Shown here: positions 1 to 6,856 of the stretch, in pieces
How positions within the stretch are numbered: the first letter of the stretch is position 1
How the letters are laid out: each line of letters opens with the position of its first letter
Assembly: GCA_900538365.1 (NCBI GenBank)
Contig: UPXT01000028.1
Coordinates: 1-26,109 of the forward strand
Direction of reading: 5' to 3'
Source: an uncultured Acidaminococcus sp.
GTDB lineage: Bacteria; Bacillota; Negativicutes; Acidaminococcales; Acidaminococcaceae
Length of the DNA: 26,109 nucleotides
Position numbers and translations under genes: made by a program
The notes under the pieces: generated by a model
Databases searched by the model: none
Seen by the model: the letters and a program-made list of their open reading frames with translations, nothing else
What the model was told of the DNA's origin: nothing

Positions 1-42
1 TTAAGCTGCAACACAATCTTATATGGGTCTCCCGAGAAAATG

Positions 43-98
43 TTGACACATACTTCATATTCTGGAGAGTGTCCTTTTTCCTAGGAAAATGATACAAT
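43..98 (+). promoter_or_regulatory. Putative promoter region with palindrome, upstream of the glycosyltransferase
   Basis: A TTGACA lies at 43-48 and a TACAAT at 93-98. They are too far apart to form one promoter, so the -10 at 93-98 must work with a weak -35 near 70-75. Just upstream of that -10, at 76-89, sits a perfect 14-nt palindrome, TTTTCCTAGGAAAA, placed where a repressor could block RNA polymerase. The operator role is inferred from position only. Confidence 0.4.
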
Positions 99-142
99 AG
101 GCAGTATCGATTTGAGTCAATCTATTTTTGGGAGGCACCGCC

Positions 143-1780
143 ATGAAAAAACGCTACTGGGTCATTTTTTGGCTCGCTGCTGTACTGCTTTTATACTACC
201 TCAATGGAACCTTGCCCCTGACAGACAGTGTGGAAGGAAACTATGCCCTTACGGCCAAGGAAATGGTTGTGAGTGGAGACTTTTTATCCCCCCAGATCTA
301 TGGAAGGTATTGGTTTGATAAACCGGTCTTTGCCTATTGGATGATTGCTTTGGGCTTCAAACTTTTTGGCTTTACGGAATTTGGGGCCCGTTTCTTCCCG
401 TCCCTCTATGGTCTTTTAGGCCTTTATCTGGTGACCTGGGGCGGCAGGAAACTCTACGGGGAAAAAGTGGGATTTTTCAGCGGCGTCTTTCTGCTCATGA
501 CGCTTCAATTCTTTACGATTTCTAAGTCGGTCCTTACAGACGGCATGCTTTTCCTATTTTTGAATGGGACCCTTCTTTTTTACTATTTGGGCTACAGCAC
601 GCCGCAGAAAAAGTATTACTACGGGATGTATGTCTGCGCCGCTCTTGCAACCCTCACCAAGGGCCCTATCGGTTTTTTGCTTCCTGGCCTGATTTTTCTG
701 CTCTTTCTTATCTGGCGCCGGGATTTTGCTTCACTTAAATCGGCGAAATTGGGGAGCGGCATCCTTTTGTTTCTTCTTGTAGGGGCCCCTTGGTATATTG
801 CCATGGCCATGAAACATCCAGACTTTCTTTCTGGGTTCATTGGTACGCAGAATTTCCTGCGGGCTACGGTCTCGGAGCATCCCCGGGATAACGTCATTTG
901 GTATTATACGGCAGTGAATTTATTGAATGCATATGCTTGGATCGGCCTGCTTCCGGGGGCACTGAAAAGCTATTTGTGGAAGGACCACCACCTTGTCCGG
1001 CCTTCGGCACGGGAAGGCTACCTGCTGCTCTGGATGGGGACAATCTTTATCTTCTTCCAGTGTATGGCAACGAAATACATTACCTATACCTATCCCATCC
1101 TGATGCCGCTCTGTATTTTTACGGCCTCCTATTTTGTCGAAAAAGGAGAAGACCTCTCCCTTAAAGGCGTCCTTGTGGGGAACCTCCTTTTTTATGGAGC
1201 CTTGGCGGCGGCTGCCTACCATCTGCCGAAATTGGCACCGGGGCTGCTTTCCCATCCAAAGGATATCTTTTACTTTGTCAGCGTCTTCTTAGGCTGCTTT
1301 TTGGTCCTTTCCATTCACCGCTTTCGGGGTAAATCCGCGCGGGAAGTGATGACCATGACCGTCCTTTTGACTTATCTTTTCTTCTTCTGCATCACAAAGA
1401 TGCTGGCCCTGCCGCTTATGAGCGGCGTGACCGGGAAATGGGTGGGACTTTATATCAATACCATGATTCCTGCAAATGTACCTATCTACGTACGGGGCGG
1501 CGGATACCCGACGTCGACATGGTTCTATACGGACCGGACCCTGACCATGCTTGTTCCAGATGATCAGGCCGAAGTCTTTGCTCCCAAGGATTACAGCTGG
1601 TCAGCCAAGAACATCATGCCATGGACCACGTACAGTAAGGTCCAGGATGTACCAGAAGCAGTTGTGCTCGTTGACACAAATACACGGAAAATCAAGACGA
1701 AACTTGAAGAAGATTGGCCTGGTGCATGGGAAAAAATCAAATTTTATGGCCAATGGACCATGATGATCAAACATCGCTAG
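143..1780 (+). CDS. ArnT/PMT-like membrane glycosyltransferase (GT39/GT83 type)
   Basis: Predicted 545-residue integral membrane glycosyltransferase that would move a sugar from a lipid-linked donor to an acceptor on the outer face of the cytoplasmic membrane. After the first membrane segment (about residues 5-22) comes the acidic loop with D28 and E31 (TDSVEGNYAL), then the DKP motif at 59-61; both are typical of the ArnT/PMT family. About ten further hydrophobic segments follow, then a soluble C-terminal part from about residue 430. The ATG at 143 is chosen because GGAGG (131-135) lies 7 nt upstream; a TTG at 128 in the same frame overlaps that site. In a Negativicute with an LPS outer membrane, lipid A or a cell-surface glycan is a plausible target, but the acceptor cannot be read from sequence. 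Confidence 0.8.
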   Translation: MKKRYWVIFWLAAVLLLYYLNGTLPLTDSVEGNYALTAKEMVVSGDFLSPQIYGRYWFDKPVFAYWMIALGFKLFGFTEFGARFFPSLYGLLGLYLVTWGGRKLYGEKVGFFSGVFLLMTLQFFTISKSVLTDGMLFLFLNGTLLFYYLGYSTPQKKYYYGMYVCAALATLTKGPIGFLLPGLIFLLFLIWRRDFASLKSAKLGSGILLFLLVGAPWYIAMAMKHPDFLSGFIGTQNFLRATVSEHPRDNVIWYYTAVNLLNAYAWIGLLPGALKSYLWKDHHLVRPSAREGYLLLWMGTIFIFFQCMATKYITYTYPILMPLCIFTASYFVEKGEDLSLKGVLVGNLLFYGALAAAAYHLPKLAPGLLSHPKDIFYFVSVFLGCFLVLSIHRFRGKSAREVMTMTVLLTYLFFFCITKMLALPLMSGVTGKWVGLYINTMIPANVPIYVRGGGYPTSTWFYTDRTLTMLVPDDQAEVFAPKDYSWSAKNIMPWTTYSKVQDVPEAVVLVDTNTRKIKTKLEEDWPGAWEKIKFYGQWTMMIKHR

Positions 1781-1791
1781 GAGGAAATCCC

Positions 1792-2280
1792 ATGGAAGAA
1801 AATGCCATCAAATCCTATCTTGACAGTCATGAAACCATTCAGTTCCAAGTGACGCGGCAAGAATTGGAAGATCCAAAGAAGAGTGCCCGCTATTTTGCTC
1901 TGTTGGATTATTTTGGAGCCCATCCACAGGAAGCGGGAAAATTTTGCAATCGTCTCCTTCTTGCCTTTCATCCGAGCTGCGGTACGGACCTATGGGAAAA
2001 TGAGGCCGCCACAGCCTTCGTCAAACGGCTTACCGCCTATCCCTATCTTTTCTTTCTTGCCGAAAAGGAAGGTGAGACCTTGAAGTTCCTGACGGCGCTT
2101 AGCTGCCGGAAGGGAGGCCTTGTTGGCGATAACCTCTCCCTGGATAAGGACCTTTTCAATGAACTCCTTCAAAAACAAATGAAAGGCATCCTTATCATGA
2201 GCCAGGCGGCTCATTTTAGTCCAGAAAATGCCAAGAGCATCATGGACAGCGTCTTTACTTATTTTGGTATGGATAATTAG
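1792..2280 (+). CDS. Hypothetical protein, 162 residues
   Basis: I do not recognise this protein. It begins 11 nt after the glycosyltransferase stop, with GGAGG (about 1780-1785) ahead of ATG 1792, so the two genes are almost certainly co-transcribed. It has no signal peptide and no clear membrane segment. The composition is that of a soluble, mostly helical cytoplasmic protein with scattered cysteines and a KGG-type turn near residue 110. An in-frame ATG at 1714 inside the previous gene has no ribosome site and was not used. No function is proposed beyond a possible link to the upstream glycosyltransferase through operon membership. Confidence 0.7.
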   Translation: MEENAIKSYLDSHETIQFQVTRQELEDPKKSARYFALLDYFGAHPQEAGKFCNRLLLAFHPSCGTDLWENEAATAFVKRLTAYPYLFFLAEKEGETLKFLTALSCRKGGLVGDNLSLDKDLFNELLQKQMKGILIMSQAAHFSPENAKSIMDSVFTYFGMDN

Positions 2281-2343
2281 CTGTCACAAACTGTTCAAAT
2301 CTGCGCCCTTTCTTTGACAAGAATTTGGGCTATACTTCTTCTT

Positions 2344-2446
2344 GTAGCAGGGATCACCCCTCCTTGCTGCAATCTTCCCCATCAAATCATCATAAACAAC
2401 TTCCTTTCTGGAAAAGGCCTCTGCCGGAATCGGCAGGGGCCTTTTT
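2344..2446 (+). ncRNA. Candidate small RNA, copy 1 of a tandem pair
   Basis: No reading frame explains this segment. It opens with a 10-bp hairpin (2344-2353 with 2361-2370, loop TCACCCC), continues as a 38-nt unpaired pyrimidine- and A-rich linker (2371-2408) containing TCTTCCCCAT, and ends in an 11-bp terminator hairpin (2416-2426 with 2431-2441, loop GAAT) followed by TTTTT. A TATACT at 2331-2336 ends 7 nt before the hairpin, so transcription should begin at or near 2344. No good -35 sits at the normal distance; the TTGACA-like sequence upstream is only 11 nt from the -10. The first 65 nt match copy 2 at 63 positions, while the terminator stem does not match at all. C-rich exposed loops could pair with purine-rich ribosome binding sites (inference). 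Confidence 0.72.
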
Positions 2447-2558
2447 CCGCAGGGGGAATTCTTTATCTGCGTCCCATATCTTAGACCGAAATGAATCAGT
2501 GAAAATTTTTCTTCTTTCTCTTTCACGATTTAATCAATCATCATGATAAATTCATTTC

Positions 2559-2669
2559 AAGAAAGAATGAGAATAATAGTGAATATTCTTATTTCCTATT
2601 TATTTTATAAGGATTTACGCCGCCACTTTGACTTACGAGTCAAATTCACAAATAGTTCATTCTTTCTTT
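2559..2669. repeat. Inverted-repeat-rich spacer upstream of small RNA copy 2
   Basis: Two 12-nt arms, AAGAAAGAATGA (2559-2570) and TCATTCTTTCTT (2658-2669), are perfect inverted repeats framing an AT-rich spacer. Inside are an 8-nt palindrome GAATATTC (2581-2588) and an 18-nt inverted repeat TTTGACTTACGAGTCAAA (2627-2644), which ends 26 nt before the -35 of small RNA copy 2. Regulator binding sites or a remnant of a small inserted element are both possible; nothing here codes for protein. Confidence 0.5.
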
Positions 2670-2670
2670 A

Positions 2671-2699
2671 TTGATTTTTGAGGAAGAATCTTATATACT
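2671..2699 (+). promoter_or_regulatory. Promoter of small RNA copy 2
   Basis: TTGATT (2671-2676), a 17-nt spacer and TATACT (2694-2699) form a good sigma-70-type promoter. The expected start at 2706, seven bases after the -10, is exactly the first base of the conserved hairpin. Confidence 0.75.
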
Positions 2700-2705
2700 A
2701 AGCAT

Positions 2706-2806
2706 GTAGCAAGGATTACCCCTCCTTGCTGCAATCTTCCCCATCAAATCATCATAAACAACTTCCTTTCAAGAAAAGGCACCCGTTTCCCCGACGGGTG
2801 CTTTTT
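2706..2806 (+). ncRNA. Candidate small RNA, copy 2 of a tandem pair
   Basis: Paralogue of the RNA at 2344, starting 362 nt downstream. The first hairpin pairs 2706-2715 with 2723-2732 around TTACCCC. Compared with copy 1, one stem base differs (A for G opposite U), which keeps pairing. The 38-nt linker (2733-2770) is identical. The terminator (GCACCCGT 2779-2786 with ACGGGTGC 2794-2801, then TTTTT) shares position and shape with copy 1 but not sequence, as expected if only the 5' part has a sequence-specific job. The A-tract before and T-tract after extend the stem to 2771-2809. It is driven by the promoter at 2671-2699. I do not recognise the family. Confidence 0.78.
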
Positions 2807-2840
2807 CTTGTGTCAGGAAGCTTTTTTATTTTTCGGTGAT

Positions 2841-3515
2841 GGCTCTTTTTGAAGGCGTCTAGGTGAATCATTGGTTGACAAATTAGTAGGTTTTTCACGC
2901 ATTTTTGGGGGATGCCAAATCATACGTAGGTAAAGACAGGGACCGAATCAAGGTAAAAAAAGTAGCTGTCGTTCTTGTACCCATATGCATCCCGTTTGGC
3001 AACTTTAATCTTGTTGTTGCCTCCTTCCAATCGGCCTGTATTAATAGGGCATTTGGCATGGTTTGCCAGACCGTCGATTCACTTTTCCTCCAGCTTGGCG
3101 AACCATATTCCAATGGATGCCTGTTATCTTCTGTACTCCGGTAATCGTAAGTCCTTGGGCAAACCGTGATTTAACCCAGACAGCTGCCCGTTTGGTGATT
3201 CTCGTTCCAGGACATCTGTACGGATTGAGTTCCGTAATCGTTTCCTGACAGCAAGGGCACTTGAAGCGGTGCCCCTCGAAAAGGAACGTGCGCCTGGCAT
3301 TCGGCTATATAGGCACCGTCCTTAGGCGGGTTCCATACGTGCCATAGATAGGCATCGGCTTTACGCAGCAAGGGCAGAGAAAATCGGTATGACGCTTCTA
3401 GCTGGTGACTACCCATGCCGTGGAATCGTCCAAAGGATCTTCAGGGAGCCAAACAAGCTAATCAGGTTCTTGTCAAAAAAGGCCTGCTTGAATAATGTAC
3501 TAGATAGAGGACATC
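2841..3515 (-). pseudogene. Decayed ISL3-family transposase with one recognisable IS end
   Basis: The minus strand holds broken pieces of an ISL3-type transposase in order. An AAGGAG with ATG near 3513 begins the N-terminus. A zinc-finger CPCC piece follows near 3370, then a second cysteine pair (FKCPCC) near 3255, a helix-turn-helix region near 3170, and the characteristic C-terminal NTGRLEGGNNKIKVAKRDAY segment at about 3045-2985. These lie in different frames with internal stops. The total of about 640 nt is roughly half a normal ISL3 transposase, so the catalytic core is deleted. At 2841 the sequence GGCTCTTTTTGAAGG resembles an ISL3 terminal inverted repeat and would be the right end; no matching left end is visible before the tRNA promoter. 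Non-functional. Confidence 0.75.
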
Positions 3516-3642
3516 TCATTTCTCCTTTACTTTGGTTTAGCCGCCTTATATTTTGGAGAAGTTGATGTCTTTGTTCAATATCCATTTGTCTATGACCTCA
3601 CAAATTTCCGTGAAGAAACTAAAAAATATTTCAAAAAAGGGG

Positions 3643-3670
3643 TTGCATTTTATTTTATCTTTGCTATAAT
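3643..3670 (+). promoter_or_regulatory. Promoter of tRNA-Gln
   Basis: TTGCAT (3643-3648), a 16-nt spacer and a consensus TATAAT (3665-3670) lie 13 nt before the mature tRNA, a normal arrangement for a stable-RNA promoter. Confidence 0.7.
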
Positions 3671-3683
3671 AGTGAATGTTCCT

Positions 3684-3757
3684 TCCGGGATGGTGTAATG
3701 GTAGCACAGGAGATTCTGGATCTTCTTGTCTGGGTTCGAGTCCTAGTCCCGGAGCCA
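3684..3757 (+). tRNA. tRNA-Gln, anticodon CUG
   Basis: A full cloverleaf folds by eye. The acceptor stem TCCGGGA (3684-3690) pairs with TCCCGGA (3747-3753). The D-arm is GTGT/GCAC (3693-3707). The anticodon stem GGAGA/TCTTC (3709-3725) carries the 7-nt loop TTCTGGA with anticodon CTG at 3716-3718. The T-arm CTGGG/CCTAG holds TTCGAGT. G is the discriminator base and CCA is encoded. The overall form matches glutamine tRNAs of Firmicutes. It has its own promoter and terminator, so it is a single-gene unit. Confidence 0.93.
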
Positions 3758-3767
3758 TATGGAAGCT

Positions 3768-3796
3768 AAGCTGTCACTTTTGTGGCAGCTTTTTTG
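3768..3796 (+). terminator. Terminator after tRNA-Gln
   Basis: AAGCTGTCAC (3768-3777), loop TTTT and GTGGCAGCTT (3782-3791) form a stem followed by a T-run, 11 nt after the tRNA CCA. A classic intrinsic terminator. Confidence 0.8.
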
Positions 3797-3814
3797 TTGT
3801 CCCGAAAAACATAC

Positions 3815-3852
3815 TTGACAGGATGACTGCCATACAATATGATGTATATACA
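3815..3852 (+). promoter_or_regulatory. Promoter and likely MarR operator
   Basis: TTGACA (3815-3820), a 17-nt spacer and TATGAT (3838-3843) form a strong promoter for the MarR-oxidoreductase operon. Two overlapping palindromes cover the -10 and start point: ATACA-N6-TGTAT (3832-3847) and TGTATATACA (3843-3852). MarR proteins commonly repress their own operon from such sites, so autoregulation is the natural reading. Confidence 0.65.
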
Positions 3853-3872
3853 ACAAATAAAAGGAGGTTCCC

Positions 3873-4280
3873 ATGGAAATCTGTCATTGCTGGCGCCTTA
3901 AACGGGCGGCTCACCATTTAAATGAATTCTATGACAAGGCCCTTGCCCCGTCGGGCGTCACCATCAGTCAGTATGGGATGCTCCGGGAAATCAACCAGCA
4001 TGAGGGCTGCAGCGTCATGGATCTAGCTGGATATCTGGATTTGGAACGGTCCACGCTGACGCGCAGCTTAAAGCCCCTTATGCAAAAAGGCCTTGTTGCG
4101 GACTGCCGGGAGTGCCACATGAGAAACTGCCGGCTTGTCCTGACAGATGAAGGCCGCAAGGCCTATGAAGAGGCTCATCTGCTTTGGGAAAAAGCCCAGG
4201 CGGCTTATGAAGCGGCCTTGGGAACAGAGGGTGTAAGAACCCTGGAAACGCTGCTTGCTGCCATCCAGCAGGCACCCTGA
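3873..4280 (+). CDS. MarR-family transcriptional regulator, cysteine-rich
   Basis: A 135-residue winged-helix regulator of the MarR family: helical dimer arms at both ends and a recognition region around residues 45-85 (DLAGYLDLERSTLTRSLKPL, then the wing and RLVLTDEGR). Start ATG 3873 follows GGAGG at 3863-3867. Six cysteines are visible at 4, 6, 46, 78, 81 and 86; the CxxC-x4-C group falls in the wing, where most MarR proteins have charged residues. This suggests sensing by thiol oxidation, metal binding or reactive electrophiles (inference). It is co-transcribed with the disulfide oxidoreductase 20 nt downstream, its probable target along with its own promoter. Confidence 0.85.
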   Translation: MEICHCWRLKRAAHHLNEFYDKALAPSGVTISQYGMLREINQHEGCSVMDLAGYLDLERSTLTRSLKPLMQKGLVADCRECHMRNCRLVLTDEGRKAYEEAHLLWEKAQAAYEAALGTEGVRTLETLLAAIQQAP

Positions 4281-4300
4281 TTTGTGATAAGGAGAAAACC

Positions 4301-5809
4301 ATGAAAAAATATGATGTCATCCTCATTGGAACGGGCGCGGCCAATATCATCGCCGATGCGGCGCAGCTGGCCGGAAAGAAAGTGGCCCTTATTGAACGCG
4401 GTGCCTATGGTGGGACCTGCCTCAACAGAGGCTGCATCCCGACGAAGATCCTTGTGAGTGCGGCCAATGCTGTCCTTTCCATCAAAGAGGCCGCCCGCAT
4501 TGGCGTCAAGGCAGAACAAGTAACACTTGATTGGGAAACTGTTTCCCGCCGTCTGCAGGCTAAACTTTCCGAGAGCCCGGAGATCAAGACATATTATGAA
4601 GCCTTTCCCAATGTGGATACCTTTGACGGAACGGCTTCCTTTACGGGAAAAAAGACCCTTTCCATTGCTATGAATGACGGTACGACGGAAGAACTGGAAG
4701 GGGAGATGATCGTTATCGGGACCGGGGGCAGAACCAATATTCCCAAGTTCCCTGGCCTTGAAACCGTAGGATATATTACGTCCGAATCCTTCTTTACGGA
4801 CGCCTTCCCCCAAAGGCCTTACAAGAGCCTGATCATTCTTGGCGGCGGCCCCATTGGCTGTGAATTTGCCCATATCTTTGACGCGGCAGGAACGGACGTG
4901 ACCATCGTTCAGCATAATGTGCGCCTCCTTCCCAAAGAAGATGCCGATGTATCGGCTTTTCTCCTGAAACAGTTCCAAAACCGCGGTCTTCACGTGGCCC
5001 TTAACAAGGAAACCCTTTCTGCCCGCATTGAAAATGGGGAAAAGGTCGTCGTCCTTGAAGACCGCAGGACGGGTGAGAAAACGGAAGTACGGGGAGAGGA
5101 AATCCTTGTCGCCCCGGGCATCCGTCCCATGACGGAACTGCTCCATCTGGAAAATACGGACGTTACGGTTGATAAAAGGGGCTATATTGAGACGAATGAA
5201 TTCCTCGAGACCGCGGCAGACGGCATTTGGGCCATTGGCGACGTGAACGGTCGGGCCCCTTTCCGTCATAAGGCCAACTACGAAGCCGAAATCCTTGCGG
5301 ACAATCTTTTTGGCACGGCGGCACCTGCTCATTGGCGCTGGGCTGAATATGGCGTTGTACCTGCCGTGACCTATACCTATCCAGAAGCGGCCCATGTGGG
5401 CCTCACAGCGGACGCGGCCCAAAAATCAGGATACCGTACAAAAGTAGCTGTGAACCACTTTTCCCACTCGGCGAAGGGGTATGCCTTAGGGTATGAAGAG
5501 GGGGCTGATGACGATGGGTTCATTAAATTGGTCCTTGATGCCGATACGGGAAAGATCCTAGGTGCCCATATCATTGGCCCAGAAGCTTCCATCTTGATTC
5601 AGCCTTTCATTGACCTCATGAACAGCGGCACCCATGTCATTGCACCGCTTCATCCGGAAATTGCATCTGAAACGGTAAAACATCTGCGCACCCTGCCTCT
5701 TACAAGGACCCTTGACCCGCAAAATGTCAGGACCCTCAATGAGACCATGACGCCCCATCCGTCCCTTAGTGAAGTGACTATGTGGACGCGGTATTATGTG
5801 ATGCCTTAA
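4301..5809 (+). CDS. FAD/NAD(P)-dependent disulfide oxidoreductase, dihydrolipoyl dehydrogenase-like
   Basis: A 502-residue flavoprotein of the pyridine-nucleotide disulfide oxidoreductase class I. The N-terminal FAD-binding GTGAAN (10-15) is followed by the redox-active pair C40-x4-C45 in GGTCLNRGCIPTK. The NAD(P)-binding GGGPIG lies near residue 180 and the second FAD motif AIGDVNG near 306-312. The C-terminal dimer domain carries LHPEIASE, equivalent to the catalytic His-Glu of lipoamide dehydrogenase. It ends with about 30 residues beyond that motif, longer than usual. No dehydrogenase-complex genes are nearby, so a role in thiol or disulfide stress, with the cysteine-rich MarR as sensor, is more likely than central metabolism. 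The substrate (lipoamide, glutathione-like thiol, metal) cannot be told. Confidence 0.83.
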   Translation: MKKYDVILIGTGAANIIADAAQLAGKKVALIERGAYGGTCLNRGCIPTKILVSAANAVLSIKEAARIGVKAEQVTLDWETVSRRLQAKLSESPEIKTYYEAFPNVDTFDGTASFTGKKTLSIAMNDGTTEELEGEMIVIGTGGRTNIPKFPGLETVGYITSESFFTDAFPQRPYKSLIILGGGPIGCEFAHIFDAAGTDVTIVQHNVRLLPKEDADVSAFLLKQFQNRGLHVALNKETLSARIENGEKVVVLEDRRTGEKTEVRGEEILVAPGIRPMTELLHLENTDVTVDKRGYIETNEFLETAADGIWAIGDVNGRAPFRHKANYEAEILADNLFGTAAPAHWRWAEYGVVPAVTYTYPEAAHVGLTADAAQKSGYRTKVAVNHFSHSAKGYALGYEEGADDDGFIKLVLDADTGKILGAHIIGPEASILIQPFIDLMNSGTHVIAPLHPEIASETVKHLRTLPLTRTLDPQNVRTLNETMTPHPSLSEVTMWTRYYVMP

Positions 5810-6183
5810 GTATTTGAGCGGCACAAATATTGCGCCAACTTGTACACGGTCCTGCAGCCGAATCGCTTTGGCAGCGTCTTGCGATGAGCGGTTTTGGTCC
5901 ATCGAAAAATGTTCCTTCCTTGCCGCTCGTAATAAGACGTCGGGGTCCCCTTTTATTTTTACTCGGTCCATATGGGCCCATCTACTTTGTCGCCTAGGGC
6001 CTCAATCTCCTCAACGTACCGGCCTCTGGCCGCAAGGAAACTCACGCGTCGCCGATTTGTTTTTGGCGGCGCCGCTTCGGAGAACCTTCGCGCAACAGCT
6101 CCCGCGTCGCTGCGCTAGCGGATTGCTGGCGTCTCAGGTCCGTTTCGTCGCTGAGGCCGGGGGCTCCTCGCAATTGAACCCAT
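5810..6183. other. Gene-free stretch, no feature recognised
   Basis: No complete gene with a ribosome site is visible. The minus strand has short protein-like frames (about 6120-5980 and 5971-5813) that do not join without frameshifts and lack convincing starts, so they may be a decayed gene or chance. GC-rich segments around 6050-6170 could fold, but I see no known RNA motif. Confidence 0.4.
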
Positions 6184-6405
6184 CTGAACCGAATTCGCAA
6201 AAAGCAAATGGAAGAAAAGACTGAAACGGGACATTCGTTGCATGACGTCGTCAGCCTGCAGCTTTTTTCCTAGCATCTGAACCAATCTGAGCCCCATTCG
6301 AATCATGTAAATAGAAGAAAGACCAGCTGAACCGAATTCGCAAAAAGCAAATGGAAGAAAGATCGTAACGCAAAAGATCGTAACGCAAAAGATCGTAAGG
6401 CAAAA
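6184..6405 (+). repeat. Direct repeats: 34-nt unit twice, then a 15-nt unit three times in tandem
   Basis: The 34-nt unit beginning CTGAACCGAATTCGC occurs identically at 6184-6217 and 6327-6360, with a degenerate third copy near 6274-6322. A related unit starts the second large repeat at 19765-19806. Directly after the second copy, GATCGTAACGCAAAA is repeated three times in tandem (6361-6375, 6376-6390, 6391-6405; the last with one change). No spacers of constant size and no cas genes are present, so this is not a CRISPR array. Confidence 0.85.
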
Positions 6406-6410
6406 GAATT

Positions 6411-6813
6411 TAAGAAAAGCCCAAAACTGAACGTAGACGTAGGTTCAGTTTTGGGTTTTTATCTTATATTCGGGTTTTGTAAGAAGCGGGTCTTTTTGAA
6501 ACGGAGAAGGCACAATGGCGCTTGAAACGTCCTGCGTCCGGTCTTTTCCCTTTGAACTCGATGTGGAGCGCATTGCTCCGCTTTGCCAAGGCGGGGGACC
6601 AAAACCGGGAAATTTCCATAAACATTGATTAATAAAATTTCCCGGTTTTGGTGGTGGATGAGAAGCTATGCGCCGTATCCTTGCAAGCGGTAGTGAGGAC
6701 CATTCGCCCGAGTTTCGAAAGACGCTTTTAAAGCGCTAGCGAAAGTCCGAGAAACATGTTCCCGGGCGAATCATTTCGGACCCGTTCCCCCGTCAGGGGG
6801 CGGTTTGGGTCCG
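6411..6813. repeat. Large multi-hairpin dispersed repeat, copy 1
   Basis: This segment pairs with 19838-20557. Shared blocks are a 13-bp terminator-like hairpin (6420-6432 with 6443-6455), an identical 26-nt block (6475-6500), a small hairpin around 6579-6595, a 64-nt block at 6637-6700 with 63 identities, a long-range stem (6702-6710 with 6763-6771) and a nested hairpin (6777-6783 with 6807-6813). Copy 1 also has an 18-bp perfect inverted repeat (6598-6615 with 6635-6652) that copy 2 lacks. Several stems differ between copies by paired changes that keep base pairing. On the minus strand it lies just after citF and ends in a hairpin followed by CTTTTCTT. It may be a structured RNA or 3'-UTR element, or a non-autonomous mobile repeat. 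Confidence 0.65.
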
Positions 6814-6856
6814 GCGTCACATGTGCCAATGAGTATCTTAAAAGACCATAGCGCAC

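Noticed and set aside
128..142. Upstream TTG start for the glycosyltransferase
   Set aside because: It overlaps the GGAGG ribosome site that serves ATG 143.
2311..2336. Standard promoter for small RNA copy 1 using TTGACA
   Set aside because: The TTGACA-like hexamer is only 11 nt from TATACT, too close to be the -35 partner.
2559..2590. Fur box upstream of small RNA copy 2
   Set aside because: GAGAATAATAGTGAATATTC only loosely resembles a Fur site and lies over 80 bp from the promoter.
5558..5971. 137-residue minus-strand open frame overlapping the oxidoreductase end
   Set aside because: More than half of it is antisense to the well-supported oxidoreductase gene, and its start has no ribosome site.
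6184..6405. CRISPR array
   Set aside because: Repeats are few, spacing is irregular, the second unit is in direct tandem without spacers, and no cas genes are near.
6637..6771. RNase P RNA or another known large RNA
   Set aside because: GAAAGTCC-like wording looked suggestive, but the motif is not kept in the second copy (GGAAGCCC) and the universal P4 sequences are missing.
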